Numbered from the stretch's first letter, positions 42,166-51,904 are shown. The stretch: 64,000 bases of DNA from Variovorax paradoxus (GCF_902712855.1 NZ_LR743508.1:248001-312000), one strand, 5' to 3'. Notes: generated from the letters alone by a model not told the origin. Translations and numbers: made by a program.

Positions 42166-42906
42166 GTGCGCATCAAGATCATCAACCCCAACACCACCTG
42201 GAGCATGACCGAGAAGATCGGCACCTGCGCCCGCGAGGTGGCGCACGCCGGCACCGAGATCATCGCGGTGAGCCCGGCCATGGGGCCGGTCTCCATCGAG
42301 AGCCACTACGACGAGGCGTTGGCCGTGCCCGGCCTGCTGCAGGAGATCGCGGCGGGCGAGCGCGACGGCGTCGACGGCTACGTGATCGCCTGCTTCGGCG
42401 ACCCCGGCCTGAAGGCCGCGCGCGAACTGGCCCGCGGCCCGGTGGTGGGCATCGCCGAGGCGGCCATGCACCTGGCCAGCATGATCGGCAGCCGCTTCAG
42501 CGTGGTCACCACGCTGGGCCGCACCATCGGCCAGGCCTGGCACCTCGCCGAGATCTACGGCATGGAGCGCTTCTGCGCCAACGTGCGCGCCTGCGAGCTG
42601 CCGGTGCTCGAGCTCGAGGAGCCCGGCTCGAACGCCCGCGAGCGCATCGTCGAGGAGTGCCGGCGCGCGCTCGAGGAAGACGGCTCCGACTGCATCGTGC
42701 TCGGATGCGCCGGCATGACCGACCTGTGCGCCCACATCGAGCAGGTGCTGGGCGTGCCGGTGATCGACGGCGTGGCGGCCGGCACCAAGCTCATCGAATC
42801 GCTGGTCAAGCTGAAGCTGCGCACCAGCAAGCGCGGCGAACTCGCGCGGCCGTTGCCCAAGACGATGGTGGGCGCGCTCGAGGGCTTCACGCTCGCGAGG
42901 CCATAG
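42166..42906 (+). CDS. hpxA: hydantoin/allantoin racemase (Asp/Glu racemase superfamily)
   Basis: A 246-residue racemase starting with GTG at 42166, preceded by AAAGGACC. The two catalytic cysteines are Cys76 (VIACFGDPG) and Cys181 (LGCAGM). KIINPNTTWSMT is the typical N-terminus. It interconverts the enantiomers of allantoin or a 5-substituted hydantoin. This lets stereospecific allantoinase use spontaneously formed R-allantoin. It is in an apparent operon between the NCS1 permease and the second GntR gene. Confidence 0.85.
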   Translation: MRIKIINPNTTWSMTEKIGTCAREVAHAGTEIIAVSPAMGPVSIESHYDEALAVPGLLQEIAAGERDGVDGYVIACFGDPGLKAARELARGPVVGIAEAAMHLASMIGSRFSVVTTLGRTIGQAWHLAEIYGMERFCANVRACELPVLELEEPGSNARERIVEECRRALEEDGSDCIVLGCAGMTDLCAHIEQVLGVPVIDGVAAGTKLIESLVKLKLRTSKRGELARPLPKTMVGALEGFTLARP

Positions 42907-42952
42907 CGGGGCGTGCGCGCGGCACGTGCGTTGGCCAAGCGACAATCCACCG

Positions 42953-43732
42953 ATGCCCCGCGCCCGCTCCACCACTGCCAAGTCTCCCGCCGCGCCAGCC
43001 GATGCCGCGGCTTCGCTCACGGCCGAAGAAGGCTCTTCCACCGACAAGCTCGACAAGGGCAGCTCCATCGAGAGCATCGCCCAGGACATCGCCACCGCCA
43101 TCGTCGAGAAGCGGCTTCCTCCCGGCACCTGGCTGCGCGAGGAAGCGCTGGGCCGTGTCTATTCGGTGAGCCGCACCAAGGTGCGCGCTGCGCTCCTGAT
43201 GCTGTCGAAGGACAAGCTCATCGAGATGATTCCCGACAAGGGCGCGTTCGTGAGCCAACCCAGCGTGGAGGAAGCGCGCGAAGTGTTCGCGGTGCGCCGC
43301 ATCCTCGAAAGCGAAGTGGTGCGCCTCTTCATCGCCAGGGCAAGGCCGCGCGACTACCAGGTGCTCGAGCAGCACATCAAGTTCGAGCGCACCACGCTGC
43401 GCCAGGCCACGACGATGGGCACCGCGCGCGAGAAGCTCTTGGGCGACTTCCACGTCGCGCTGGCCGAAGCCACGGGCAACGGCACGCTCGCCGAACTGGT
43501 GCGGGAACTCGTGGCGCGCAGCTCGCTGATCGCGATGCTTTATCACTCGTCGAACGATCCGCACTGCTCGTCGGACGAGCACTCGGAATTCCTTCGCCTG
43601 TGCCGCACCGGCGATGCGGAAGCCGCGGTGACGAGCATGATCGAGCACCTCGAACGCATCGAAGCCAGCCTCGAGCTCGGCACCGGCAGGCCCGACCGGC
43701 AGCTCGACCTCGTGAAGGCGCTGCTGGCCTGA
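42953..43732 (+). CDS. second GntR-family (FCD) regulator, paralogue of gntR-1
   Basis: A 259-residue regulator with an Ala/Ser-rich N-terminal extension of about 40 residues, a winged helix (IAQDIATAIVEKRLPPGTWLREEALGRVYSVSRTKVRAALLML) and an FCD domain (LLGDFHVALAE, then SSDEHSEFLRLC). It shares long segments with the GntR at 11646. It closes the NCS1-racemase operon. With two paralogues and one operator word, either one protein controls all sites or the two compete. ATG 42926 is an alternative start. Confidence 0.85.
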   Translation: MPRARSTTAKSPAAPADAAASLTAEEGSSTDKLDKGSSIESIAQDIATAIVEKRLPPGTWLREEALGRVYSVSRTKVRAALLMLSKDKLIEMIPDKGAFVSQPSVEEAREVFAVRRILESEVVRLFIARARPRDYQVLEQHIKFERTTLRQATTMGTAREKLLGDFHVALAEATGNGTLAELVRELVARSSLIAMLYHSSNDPHCSSDEHSEFLRLCRTGDAEAAVTSMIEHLERIEASLELGTGRPDRQLDLVKALLA

Positions 43733-43749
43733 CGGCACGCTCCGCAGCG

Positions 43750-43767
43750 CCGCCGCCATGGCGGCGG
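43750..43767. terminator. 18-bp perfect palindrome after gntR-2
   Basis: CCGCCGCCA followed directly by TGGCGGCGG. It starts 18 bases after the gntR-2 stop, and ATTGC follows. This is a likely transcript end or pause site, although no T-tract is present. Confidence 0.38.
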
Positions 43768-43882
43768 ATTGCAGGAAACGGGAGAGGCTGTTCGGGCTGG
43801 CCAAGCCTTTTTGTGACCATCGTCCGGAGCCCTCTTCGCAACGATGGATCGACCAGCGGGAGCACCTTCTCCGCGCCACGCA

Positions 43883-43924
43883 CAGCCGTTGCAGCCGTTG
43901 CAGCCGTTGCAGCCGTTGCAGCCG
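43883..43924 (+). repeat. tandem 9-bp repeat CAGCCGTTG
   Basis: Four exact copies of CAGCCGTTG run from 43883 to 43918, followed by CAGCCG (4.7 units). The array is 68 bases upstream of the TGTATACA operator of the NCS2 permease. Slippage could change the copy number in steps of nine bases. No gene covers it. Confidence 0.85.
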
Positions 43925-43991
43925 AGCGGGAATTCGTTACAAGGCCTCTGGCCTGATACGGGTTTTCCTGAGTCCGGATTGTCGCATTAAT

Positions 43992-43999
43992 TGTATACA
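43992..43999. promoter_or_regulatory. GntR-type operator TGTATACA upstream of the NCS2 permease
   Basis: The palindrome is 79 bases before the permease ATG at 44079, nearly the same distance as at the NCS1 permease. A partial second copy, GTACACAAA, follows at about 44007-44015. Confidence 0.62.
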
Positions 44000-44078
44000 G
44001 TTTCGCGTACACAAACGGGGTGTGCGCATGCTAAGCCGTGCCGCCTGCCTCCCTTCACGCCGCAGCAGGAGCTCAACG

Positions 44079-45569
44079 ATGACGGCCGACAACACCCTCT
44101 CCAAAGTCCATCCCGTGGACCAACGTTTGCCCTCGGGCAAGCTCGCGGCCCTCGGACTTCAGCATGTGCTGGTGATGTACGCGGGCGCCGTCGCGGTGCC
44201 CCTGATCGTCGGGCGCGCGCTCAAGCTGTCGCCCGACGAGGTCGCCCTGCTGATCTCCGCGGACCTTTTCTGCTGCGGCATCGCCACGCTGATCCAAGCG
44301 CTGGGCGCCACGCAGTTCTTCGGCATCAAGCTGCCGGTGATGATGGGTGTGACCTTCGCATCGGTCGCACCGATGGTCGCCATCGCCAACGCCAACCCAG
44401 GGCAGAACGGCGCGCAGTTGCTCTTCGGCTCGATCATCGGCGCGGGCGTGGTGTCGATACTGATCGCGCCGCTCGTGAGCCGCATGCTGCGCTTCTTCCC
44501 ACCGGTGGTCACCGGCACCATCATCGCGGTCATCGGAATCAGCCTGATGCGCGTGGGCATCAACTGGATCTTCGGCAATCCCGTGGGCCCCACGGCACCC
44601 GCGCTGGTCGATCCGGTGTATGCGAAATGGCTGGCCGAGGTCACCTCGCCGGGAAGCTCCATCCCCGCCGTGCCCAAGGGCTTTGCGATCATGCCGACCG
44701 TGCCCAACCCCAAGTACGCCGACCTTTCCGGCTTCGCCGTGGCGGCACTGGTGCTGGCATCGATCCTGCTGATCGTGAAGTACGCCAGAGGCTTTGTCGC
44801 CAACATCTCGGTGCTGCTGGGCATCGTGATCGGCGCGGTGGTCGCGTCCATCACCGGCCTCATGACCTACGAGAAGGTGGGCAAGGCCGCATGGGTCGAC
44901 ATCGTGCTGCCGTTCCATTTCGGCATGCCGCAGTTCGATCCGATCCTGATCCTCACGATGACGCTCATCATGATCGTGGTGATGATCGAATCGACCGGCA
45001 TGTTCCTCGCGCTCGGCGAGATGACCGACCGCCGCATCACCCAGAAAGACCTGGCGCGCGGCCTGCGCACCGACGGACTGGGCACGCTCATCGGCGGTGT
45101 CTTCAACACCTTTCCGTACACCAGCTTCTCGCAGAACGTGGGCCTGGTGGCCGTTACCGGCATCAAGAGCCGCTACGTGTGCGTCGCCGGCGGCCTCATC
45201 CTGATCGTTCTGGGCCTGCTGCCGAAGATGGCGGCGCTGATCGAATCGCTGCCCACCGTGGTGCTCGGCGGCGCAGGTCTCGTGATGTTCGGCATGGTGG
45301 CTGCCACCGGCATCCGCATCCTCTCGGGTGTGGACTTCAAGACCAACCGCCACAACGCGATGATCGTCGCGGTGTCGATCGGCATCGGCATGATTCCGCT
45401 GATCGCACCGAACTTCAAGCAATGGATGCCGCATGCGATCCACTCGCTGATCGAATCGGGCATCCTGCTCGCGTCGATCACCGCGGTGCTGCTGAATCTG
45501 TTCCTGAACGGTGCAAAGCACGACGAGCAGGCGGTGATCGCGGCGGCCAAGCAGGCCGAGGCGCATTAG
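44079..45569 (+). CDS. NCS2-family purine (xanthine/urate) permease
   Basis: A 496-residue inner-membrane symporter with 14 helices of the UraA fold. It shows QHVLVMYAGAVAVPLIVG, the TM8-9 ESTGMFLALGEM region and the NCS2 signature GGVFNTFPYTSFSQNVGLVAVTGIKSR. Purine-type NCS2 proteins (UacT, XanQ, UapA) have an acidic residue in TM8 and the N in QNVG. AGGAG at 44067-44071 supports the ATG; an ATG at 44028 is also in frame. It is probably a urate or xanthine importer for the PuuD pathway. Confidence 0.9.
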   Translation: MTADNTLSKVHPVDQRLPSGKLAALGLQHVLVMYAGAVAVPLIVGRALKLSPDEVALLISADLFCCGIATLIQALGATQFFGIKLPVMMGVTFASVAPMVAIANANPGQNGAQLLFGSIIGAGVVSILIAPLVSRMLRFFPPVVTGTIIAVIGISLMRVGINWIFGNPVGPTAPALVDPVYAKWLAEVTSPGSSIPAVPKGFAIMPTVPNPKYADLSGFAVAALVLASILLIVKYARGFVANISVLLGIVIGAVVASITGLMTYEKVGKAAWVDIVLPFHFGMPQFDPILILTMTLIMIVVMIESTGMFLALGEMTDRRITQKDLARGLRTDGLGTLIGGVFNTFPYTSFSQNVGLVAVTGIKSRYVCVAGGLILIVLGLLPKMAALIESLPTVVLGGAGLVMFGMVAATGIRILSGVDFKTNRHNAMIVAVSIGIGMIPLIAPNFKQWMPHAIHSLIESGILLASITAVLLNLFLNGAKHDEQAVIAAAKQAEAH

Positions 45570-45570
45570 A

Positions 45571-45857
45571 TGAGCTCGCCCCCAGGATGCGCGCACTTCG
45601 TGTCGCTTCTCCTTCCCCCTACCGGGGGCAACACCTGAGGCCCGGCAGAGCCGGTTCCTCGGTGTTCCTGAGCTCGCCCCCAGGATGCGCGCACTTCGTG
45701 TCGCTTCTCCTTCCCCCTACCGGGGGCAACACCGGAGGCCCGGCAAAGCCGGTTCCTCGGTGTTTCTGGACTCGCCCCAGGCTTCGCGCACTTCGTGTCC
45801 GCTTCGCCTTCCCCTCTAGGGGCAATATCTGAGGCCCGAGCCGGTTCCTCGGTGCTT
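45571..45857 (+). repeat. three tandem ~98-bp intergenic repeat units
   Basis: Units start at 45571, 45669 and 45767. The first two are 98 bp each and nearly identical; the third is shorter and more diverged. Each contains GCGCACTTCGTGTC, a C-rich/G-rich dyad (CCCCCTACCGGGGG in units 1 and 2, CCCCTCTAGGGG in unit 3) and AGCCGGTTCCTCGGTG. The dyads can form hairpins beyond the permease stop. Similar intergenic elements are common in Comamonadaceae genomes; the family name and copy number here are not known to me. Confidence 0.85.
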
Positions 45858-45874
45858 CACGAAAGATTCCGTTT

Positions 45875-46732
45875 TCAGATCATCGCGAGGGGCATCTTTC
45901 GCGTCGGCAGCGAATGCAGGCGATCCAGTTCGGCCAGGGTCGTCGCATCGAGTTGCAGGGCGGCGGCGGCGAGGTTCTCCTTCAGGTGTGCGCTGCGCAC
46001 CGCCTTCGGGATCGCCACGACGCCGGGCCGTGCGATCACTGCGGCGAGTGCGAGTTGTGCGGCGGTCACGCCCAGTTGGCGGGCAAGCTCGGCCAATCCG
46101 TGGTCGTGGGCCAGCGCGCCTTGGTCGATGGGGCTGTAGGCCATCAGCGGGATGCCGCGTTCGCACTGCCACGGCAGCAGGCTGAACTCCGGACCCCGCT
46201 CGCCGAGCGACAGGTAGACCTGGTTCGCCGCGCAAGGCGGGCCGTTGCCCACGCACTGCATGAGCTCCTCCATGTCGTCGGTGTCGAAGTTGCTCACGCC
46301 CCAGTGCGCAATGCGCCCGTCGGCCACCAGCGACTGCATGGCTGCCACGGTGTCGTGCAGCGGATGGTTGCCGCGCCAATGCAGCAGGTAGAGGTCGATG
46401 GTCTCCAGCCCGAGCCGCTGCAGGCTGCGTTCGCACGCCTCGCGCGTGCCGCGCCGGCTGGCGTTGTGCGGATAGACCTTGCTGACGACGAACAGTGCCT
46501 CGCGCCGCACGTCGCCCGAACGCAGCGCCTCCCCGATGGCCTGGCCGAGCACGGTTTCCGCGCCGCCTTCACCGTACATCTCCGCAGTGTCGAAGAGCCG
46601 GTAGCCGAGCGCGATGGCTTCGCGCACCGCTTTCACCTCGGCCGCGCGGCTGCGTTCGTCTTCACCCATGCGCCAAGTGCCCAGGCCGATTACCGGCATC
46701 TCGCCGCCGGTGGGGAGTTGGAGTGTTCGCAT
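45875..46732 (-). CDS. aldo/keto reductase (2,5-diketogluconate reductase-like)
   Basis: A 285-residue NADPH-dependent reductase with tetrad Asp48, Tyr53, Lys85 and His118. Signature segments are GYRLFDTAEMYGEGG and the C-terminal AIPKAV. It resembles YeaE/DkgA-type enzymes that reduce methylglyoxal or diketogluconate. It is monocistronic, reads towards the repeat array, and is divergent from ttuC. The start at 46732 is chosen over 46762. Confidence 0.87.
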   Translation of the reverse strand: MRTLQLPTGGEMPVIGLGTWRMGEDERSRAAEVKAVREAIALGYRLFDTAEMYGEGGAETVLGQAIGEALRSGDVRREALFVVSKVYPHNASRRGTREACERSLQRLGLETIDLYLLHWRGNHPLHDTVAAMQSLVADGRIAHWGVSNFDTDDMEELMQCVGNGPPCAANQVYLSLGERGPEFSLLPWQCERGIPLMAYSPIDQGALAHDHGLAELARQLGVTAAQLALAAVIARPGVVAIPKAVRSAHLKENLAAAALQLDATTLAELDRLHSLPTRKMPLAMI

Positions 46733-46902
46733 CGGACCATGGTACGGACGGCCAGTGCACACGCAACCCCCATCGGCCGGTCGGCCGCCGGAGACAGGCT
46801 TCGCAAGCCGTCATGAAACGGCGGCACTTCACGCGACATCAGGATCACCGCCCGCCGCCTCCAGCCTTCTAATTTCCTGAAGTCGAAGGCACTTCCATGA
46901 CA

Positions 46903-46965
46903 ACAAAATCAGTGTGCGACCTAGCGAAATGGTCGCGCGCCGCCTTCTGATTTTGTCAACACTGA
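46903..46965. promoter_or_regulatory. dyad-symmetric region upstream of ttuC
   Basis: ACAAAATCAG (46903-46912) is the inverse of CTGATTTTGT (46947-46956), and TCAGTGT (46909-46915) is the inverse of ACACTGA (46959-46965). The region is in the 348-base divergent gap before ttuC, about 116 bases from its ATG. It looks like an operator for a dimeric regulator. No regulator gene is adjacent. Confidence 0.45.
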
Positions 46966-47080
46966 GTGGGTGCCAACCCCGACCCGTGGCACGGCTCGTG
47001 CTCCTAGAATTTTTGTGAGGCACTTGCGTCACGAGTGCAGGCGCCACACCGAAACGATTTTTGAACAACAGGTTGAGTCA

Positions 47081-48163
47081 ATGCAGAAAAAGCACAGGAT
47101 TGCCGTCATTCCCGGAGACGGCATCGGCGTCGAGGTCATGCCCGAAGGTTTGCGCGTGCTCGACGCGGTCGGACGCCGCTTCGGCATCGACTTCTCCTAC
47201 GACCATTTCGACTGGGGTTCCGACCACTACGTGCGCACCGGCCTGATGATGCCGGCCGACTGGGCCGACAAGATCCAGGGTCATGACGCCATCTACTTCG
47301 GCGCGGTGGGTGCACCCGACAAGGTGCCCGACCACATCGCCGTGTGGGGCCTGCTCATCAAGATCCGCCGCGACTTCGATCAGTACGTCAACCTGCGCCC
47401 CGTGCGCCTGATGCCCGGCGTGCCCGGCCCGCTGGCGCACCGCAAGCCCGGCGACATCGACTTCCTGGTGGTGCGCGAGAACACCGAAGGCGAATACACC
47501 TCGGTGGGCGGCCGCCTGTTCGAAGGCACACCGCGCGAGATGGCCATCCAGGAAGCGGTGTTCACCCGCACCGGCGTGGACCGCATCATCGACTACGCGT
47601 TCACGCTCGCCAACCGCCGCAAGCGCAAGAGCCTGACGGCCGCCACCAAGTCGAACGGCATCTCGATCACCATGCCCTATTGGGACGAGCGCCTGGCCGA
47701 GATCGCCAAGCGCTACCCCGACGTGGCAACGAACAAGTTCCACATCGACATCCTGTGCGCGCACTTCGTGCAGCATCCCGACTGGTTCGACGTGGTGGTG
47801 GCCTCCAACCTGTTCGGCGACATCCTGTCGGACCTGGGCCCGGCCTGCACCGGCACGATCGGCATCGCGCCCTCGGCCAACCTGAACCCGGAGCGCAAGT
47901 TCCCTTCGCTGTTCGAGCCGGTGCACGGTTCCGCGCCCGACATCGCGGGCAAGGGCATCGCCAACCCGATCGGCCAGATCTGGTCGGCCGCGCTGATGCT
48001 CGACCACCTCGGCAACAACGACCCCGTGTACGCGGAGGCTTCGGCCGCCGTGGTCTCGGCCATCGAGACGGTGCTGAGCGAAGGCCCGCGCACCCGCGAC
48101 ATGGGCGGCACGGCCAACACGGTGGACGTGGGCCGCGCGATTGCCGACTGCATCTCCGCATGA
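47081..48163 (+). CDS. ttuC: tartrate dehydrogenase/decarboxylase family enzyme
   Basis: A 360-residue member of the isocitrate/isopropylmalate dehydrogenase superfamily. It shows VIPGDGIG, the substrate region LRPVRLMPG, VVRENTEGEYTSVGG and the metal site SNLFGDILSDLG with GSAPDIAGKGIANP. TtuC enzymes oxidise tartrate or decarboxylate it to glycerate, and also act on D-malate. It heads a run of eight more same-strand genes. Together with a TtuD-type kinase at 6.9-8.2 kb it could feed glycerate into central metabolism. Confidence 0.87.
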   Translation: MQKKHRIAVIPGDGIGVEVMPEGLRVLDAVGRRFGIDFSYDHFDWGSDHYVRTGLMMPADWADKIQGHDAIYFGAVGAPDKVPDHIAVWGLLIKIRRDFDQYVNLRPVRLMPGVPGPLAHRKPGDIDFLVVRENTEGEYTSVGGRLFEGTPREMAIQEAVFTRTGVDRIIDYAFTLANRRKRKSLTAATKSNGISITMPYWDERLAEIAKRYPDVATNKFHIDILCAHFVQHPDWFDVVVASNLFGDILSDLGPACTGTIGIAPSANLNPERKFPSLFEPVHGSAPDIAGKGIANPIGQIWSAALMLDHLGNNDPVYAEASAAVVSAIETVLSEGPRTRDMGGTANTVDVGRAIADCISA

Positions 48164-48199
48164 CGTCCCGCCCCTCCCTTCGCGGCCCGGGAGACTGAG

Positions 48200-49150
48200 A
48201 TGGGCCTGTTCCTTCTGAAGCGCACGCTGACGCTGATCGGCACGCTGGTCGGCGCGTCGATCATCGTGTTTCTCGTCCTGGAGATCCTGCCCGGCAACGC
48301 CGCGCAGATGCTCATGGGCCCCGACGCCTCGCCCGAAGCCGTGGCGGCGCTGGCCACCAAGCTCGGCCTCGACCTGCCCGCCTGGACGCGCTACTGGCAC
48401 TGGATCGGCGGCCTGCTCACCGGCAACCTCGGCGACAGCTACGCCTACAGCTCGCCGGTGCTCGACCTGATCCTGGAGCGCCTCGCGCTCACCGTACCCC
48501 TGGCCATGATGGCGATGGCGCTCACCGTCGTCATCGCGCTGCTGGTCGGCGTGACGGCCGCGGCGCGCCACAACAAGCTCGGCGACGTCGGGCTGATGGG
48601 CATGGCCCAGGTCGGCATCGCCATTCCGAACTTCTGGTTCGCGATCCTTCTGATCCTGGTGTTCTCGGTGCAGCTGCAGTGGTTCTCCGCCGGCGGCTTC
48701 GAGGGCTGGGGCGACGGCGTCTTCGCGGGCATCAAGTCGCTGCTGCTGCCGGCCCTGTCGCTGGCCGTGGTGCAGGCCGCGATCCTCGCGCGCATCACGC
48801 GCTCGGCGGTGCTCGAGGTGATGCGCGAGGACTTCGTTCGCACCGCGCGCGCCAAGGGCGTGTCGCAGCGCATGGTGCTGTGGACCCACGTGCTGCGCAA
48901 CGCGATGATTCCGGTCATCACGGTCATGGGCATGCAGTTCTCCGAGCTGCTGGCCGGCACCATCGTGGTGGAGAACGTGTTCTACCTGCCAGGGCTGGGC
49001 CGCCTCATCTTCCAGGCCATCAGCAACCGCGACCTGATCGTGGTGCGCAACTGCGTGATGCTGCTGGCGGCCATGGTGGTCATCGTGAACTTCGTGGTCG
49101 ACGTGCTGTATGCCGTGATCGACCCGCGCATCAAGGCCAGCGACATATGA
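48200..49150 (+). CDS. peptide-type ABC transporter permease (DppB-like)
   Basis: A 316-residue permease with six helices. The N-terminus LLKRTLTLIGTLVGASIIVFLVLEILPGNAA is typical of DppB/OppB/GsiC, and the EAA loop reads VRTARAKGVSQRMVLWTHVLRNAMIPVIT. It forms a heteromer with the next gene, whose ATG overlaps its stop (ATGA). It starts 36 bases after ttuC. Confidence 0.9.
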   Translation: MGLFLLKRTLTLIGTLVGASIIVFLVLEILPGNAAQMLMGPDASPEAVAALATKLGLDLPAWTRYWHWIGGLLTGNLGDSYAYSSPVLDLILERLALTVPLAMMAMALTVVIALLVGVTAAARHNKLGDVGLMGMAQVGIAIPNFWFAILLILVFSVQLQWFSAGGFEGWGDGVFAGIKSLLLPALSLAVVQAAILARITRSAVLEVMREDFVRTARAKGVSQRMVLWTHVLRNAMIPVITVMGMQFSELLAGTIVVENVFYLPGLGRLIFQAISNRDLIVVRNCVMLLAAMVVIVNFVVDVLYAVIDPRIKASDI

Positions 49151-50022
49151 ACGCGATCATGGCTCCGAGCGCTGCGGCGCTCAAGCTCCCCGGTTTCTGG
49201 CAACGTGCGGTGAAGCACCGCAGCTTCGTCATCGGAGGGGTGCTCGCCGCCCTGCTGCTGCTGGCGGCGCTGGTGTCCTTCGTGTGGACGCCCTGGTCGC
49301 CCTACGCGATGGACATGGCCAACAAGATGCAGGCGCCCTCGGCGTCGCACTGGCTCGGCACCGACGCCTTCGGACGCGATGTGGCGTCGCTGCTGCTCGT
49401 GGGCGCGCGCGCATCGATCCTGGTGGGTGTGATCGCCGTGGGCATCGGCCTCGTGGTGGGCACCGCGCTGGGCCTGCTGGCCGCCGCCAGGCGCGGCTGG
49501 GTCGAGGAAGCCGTCATGCGGCTGTCGGACTTCACGCTCGCATTTCCCGCGATTCTCTCGGCCATCATGATGACTGCGGTGTTCGGCGCCGGCATCGTGA
49601 ATGCCATCGTGGCCATCGGCATCTACAACATTCCCACGTTCGCACGCATCACGCGCGCGTCGGCCAACGCGATCTGGTCGCGCGAGTACGTGGCCGCCTC
49701 TCGCGCCTGCGGCAAGGGTTCGTTCGCCATCACCATGCAGCATGTGCTGCCGAACATCTCGGCCGTGCTGATCGTGCAGATCACCATCCGCTTCGCCATC
49801 GCCATCCTGGCCGAGGCCGCCCTCTCCTACCTTGGCTTGGGCACGCAGCCGCCGCAGCCTTCGTGGGGCCGCATGCTCAGCGAGGCGCAGACGCTCATGT
49901 TCCAGCAGCCGCTGCTGGCCGTCTTCCCCGGCATGGCCATCGCGCTGGCGGTGCTGGGCCTGAACCTGCTGGGCGATGGCCTGCGCGACCTGCTCGACCC
50001 GCGCCTGGCGCGTGCACGCTGA
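49147..50022 (+). CDS. peptide-type ABC transporter permease (DppC-like)
   Basis: A 291-residue permease of the DppC/OppC/GsiD class. The periplasmic segment HWLGTDAFGRDVASLLLVGAR and the EAA loop YVAASRACGKGSFAITMQHVLPN are diagnostic, and it ends GLRDLLDPR. It overlaps the DppB-like gene by ATGA and is followed after seven bases by the first ATPase gene. Confidence 0.9.
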   Translation: MNAIMAPSAAALKLPGFWQRAVKHRSFVIGGVLAALLLLAALVSFVWTPWSPYAMDMANKMQAPSASHWLGTDAFGRDVASLLLVGARASILVGVIAVGIGLVVGTALGLLAAARRGWVEEAVMRLSDFTLAFPAILSAIMMTAVFGAGIVNAIVAIGIYNIPTFARITRASANAIWSREYVAASRACGKGSFAITMQHVLPNISAVLIVQITIRFAIAILAEAALSYLGLGTQPPQPSWGRMLSEAQTLMFQQPLLAVFPGMAIALAVLGLNLLGDGLRDLLDPRLARAR

Positions 50023-50029
50023 GAACACG

Positions 50030-51036
50030 ATGCCCCTCCTCGAAGTCAACAACCTCCAGATCGGCCTGCAGACCCAGCGCGGCCCGGCACAGGCCGTGCG
50101 CGGCATCTCGTTCTCGCTGGAACGCGGCGAAACGCTGGGCATCGTCGGCGAATCGGGCTGCGGCAAATCGATCACCGTGATGTCGCTCATGGGCCTGCTG
50201 CCCTCGAGCGCCAAGGTCTCGGGCAGCATCAAGCTCGACGGCCAGGAACTCGTCGGCCTGCCCGAGAAGCAGATGTGCGAGGTGCGCGGCAACCGCATCG
50301 GCATGATCTTCCAGGAGCCGATGACGGCGCTGAATCCGGTGCACACCATCGCGCGGCAGGTGGGCGAGCCGCTGCGGCTGCACCGCGGCCTGACCAAGGC
50401 GCAGGCCCGCAAGGAAGCGCTGGAACTGCTCGAGCGCGTGGGTATTCCCGATGCGGCCTCGCGGCTCGACGCGTATCCGCACCAGTTCTCCGGCGGCCAG
50501 CGCCAGCGCATCGGCATTGCCATGGCGCTCGCCTGCGGCCCCGACCTGCTGATTGCCGACGAGCCCACCACCGCGCTCGACGTGACCATCCAGAAGCAGG
50601 TGCTCGACCTGATCCAGGGCCTCGTCAAGGAAATGGGCATGGCGCTGATCCTGATCTCGCACGACCTCGGCGTGATCGCCAACAGCGTGCAGCGCATGCT
50701 CGTGATGTACGGCGGCAGCGCGGTGGAGAGCGGCCCGACCGAGACCGTCTTCGCCGGCCGTGCCCACCCTTACACGCGCGGCCTGTTCGCAGCGCGGCCC
50801 GCCATCGGCGCGGTGCGTGCCGGCCGCCTGCCGACCATCCGCGGCAGCGTGCCGGAGCTGGTCGACATGCCGCGCGGCTGCGCCTTCGCGGGCCGCTGCG
50901 CCCACACCATCGACCTGTGCCACAGCACCCGCCCGCAGGCCACGATGCTTCCGAACGACCACACGGTGCGCTGCCTGCGCCTCGCCGAGATCGCCGCCTT
51001 GAACACCCGCACGACCGCAGTGCCGGTCGTCTCCGC

Positions 51037-51040
<4 letters not shown>
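50030..51040 (+). CDS. peptide-type ABC transporter ATPase (DppD-like)
   Basis: A 336-residue ATPase: Walker A GESGCGKS, signature FSGGQRQRIGIAMAL, Walker B LLIADEPTTALD. The C-terminal oligopeptide-transporter extension has the Cys motif GCAFAGRCAHTIDLC. The last codons overlap the next start by ATGA. It pairs with the DppF-like ATPase to power uptake. Confidence 0.9.
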
Positions 51041-51852
<812 letters not shown>

Positions 51853-51904
51853 ACGGGCGCACCTCTTTCCAATCTTCTTTCACCAACCTCCAGGGAACAA
51901 TCGA

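Noticed and set aside
43883..43924. CRISPR-like array
   Set aside because: The repeat unit is 9 bp with no spacers; it is a simple tandem repeat. No CRISPR array or cas gene was seen in the window.
45571..45857. Insertion sequence
   Set aside because: No transposase or terminal inverted repeats; the units are tandem intergenic repeats.
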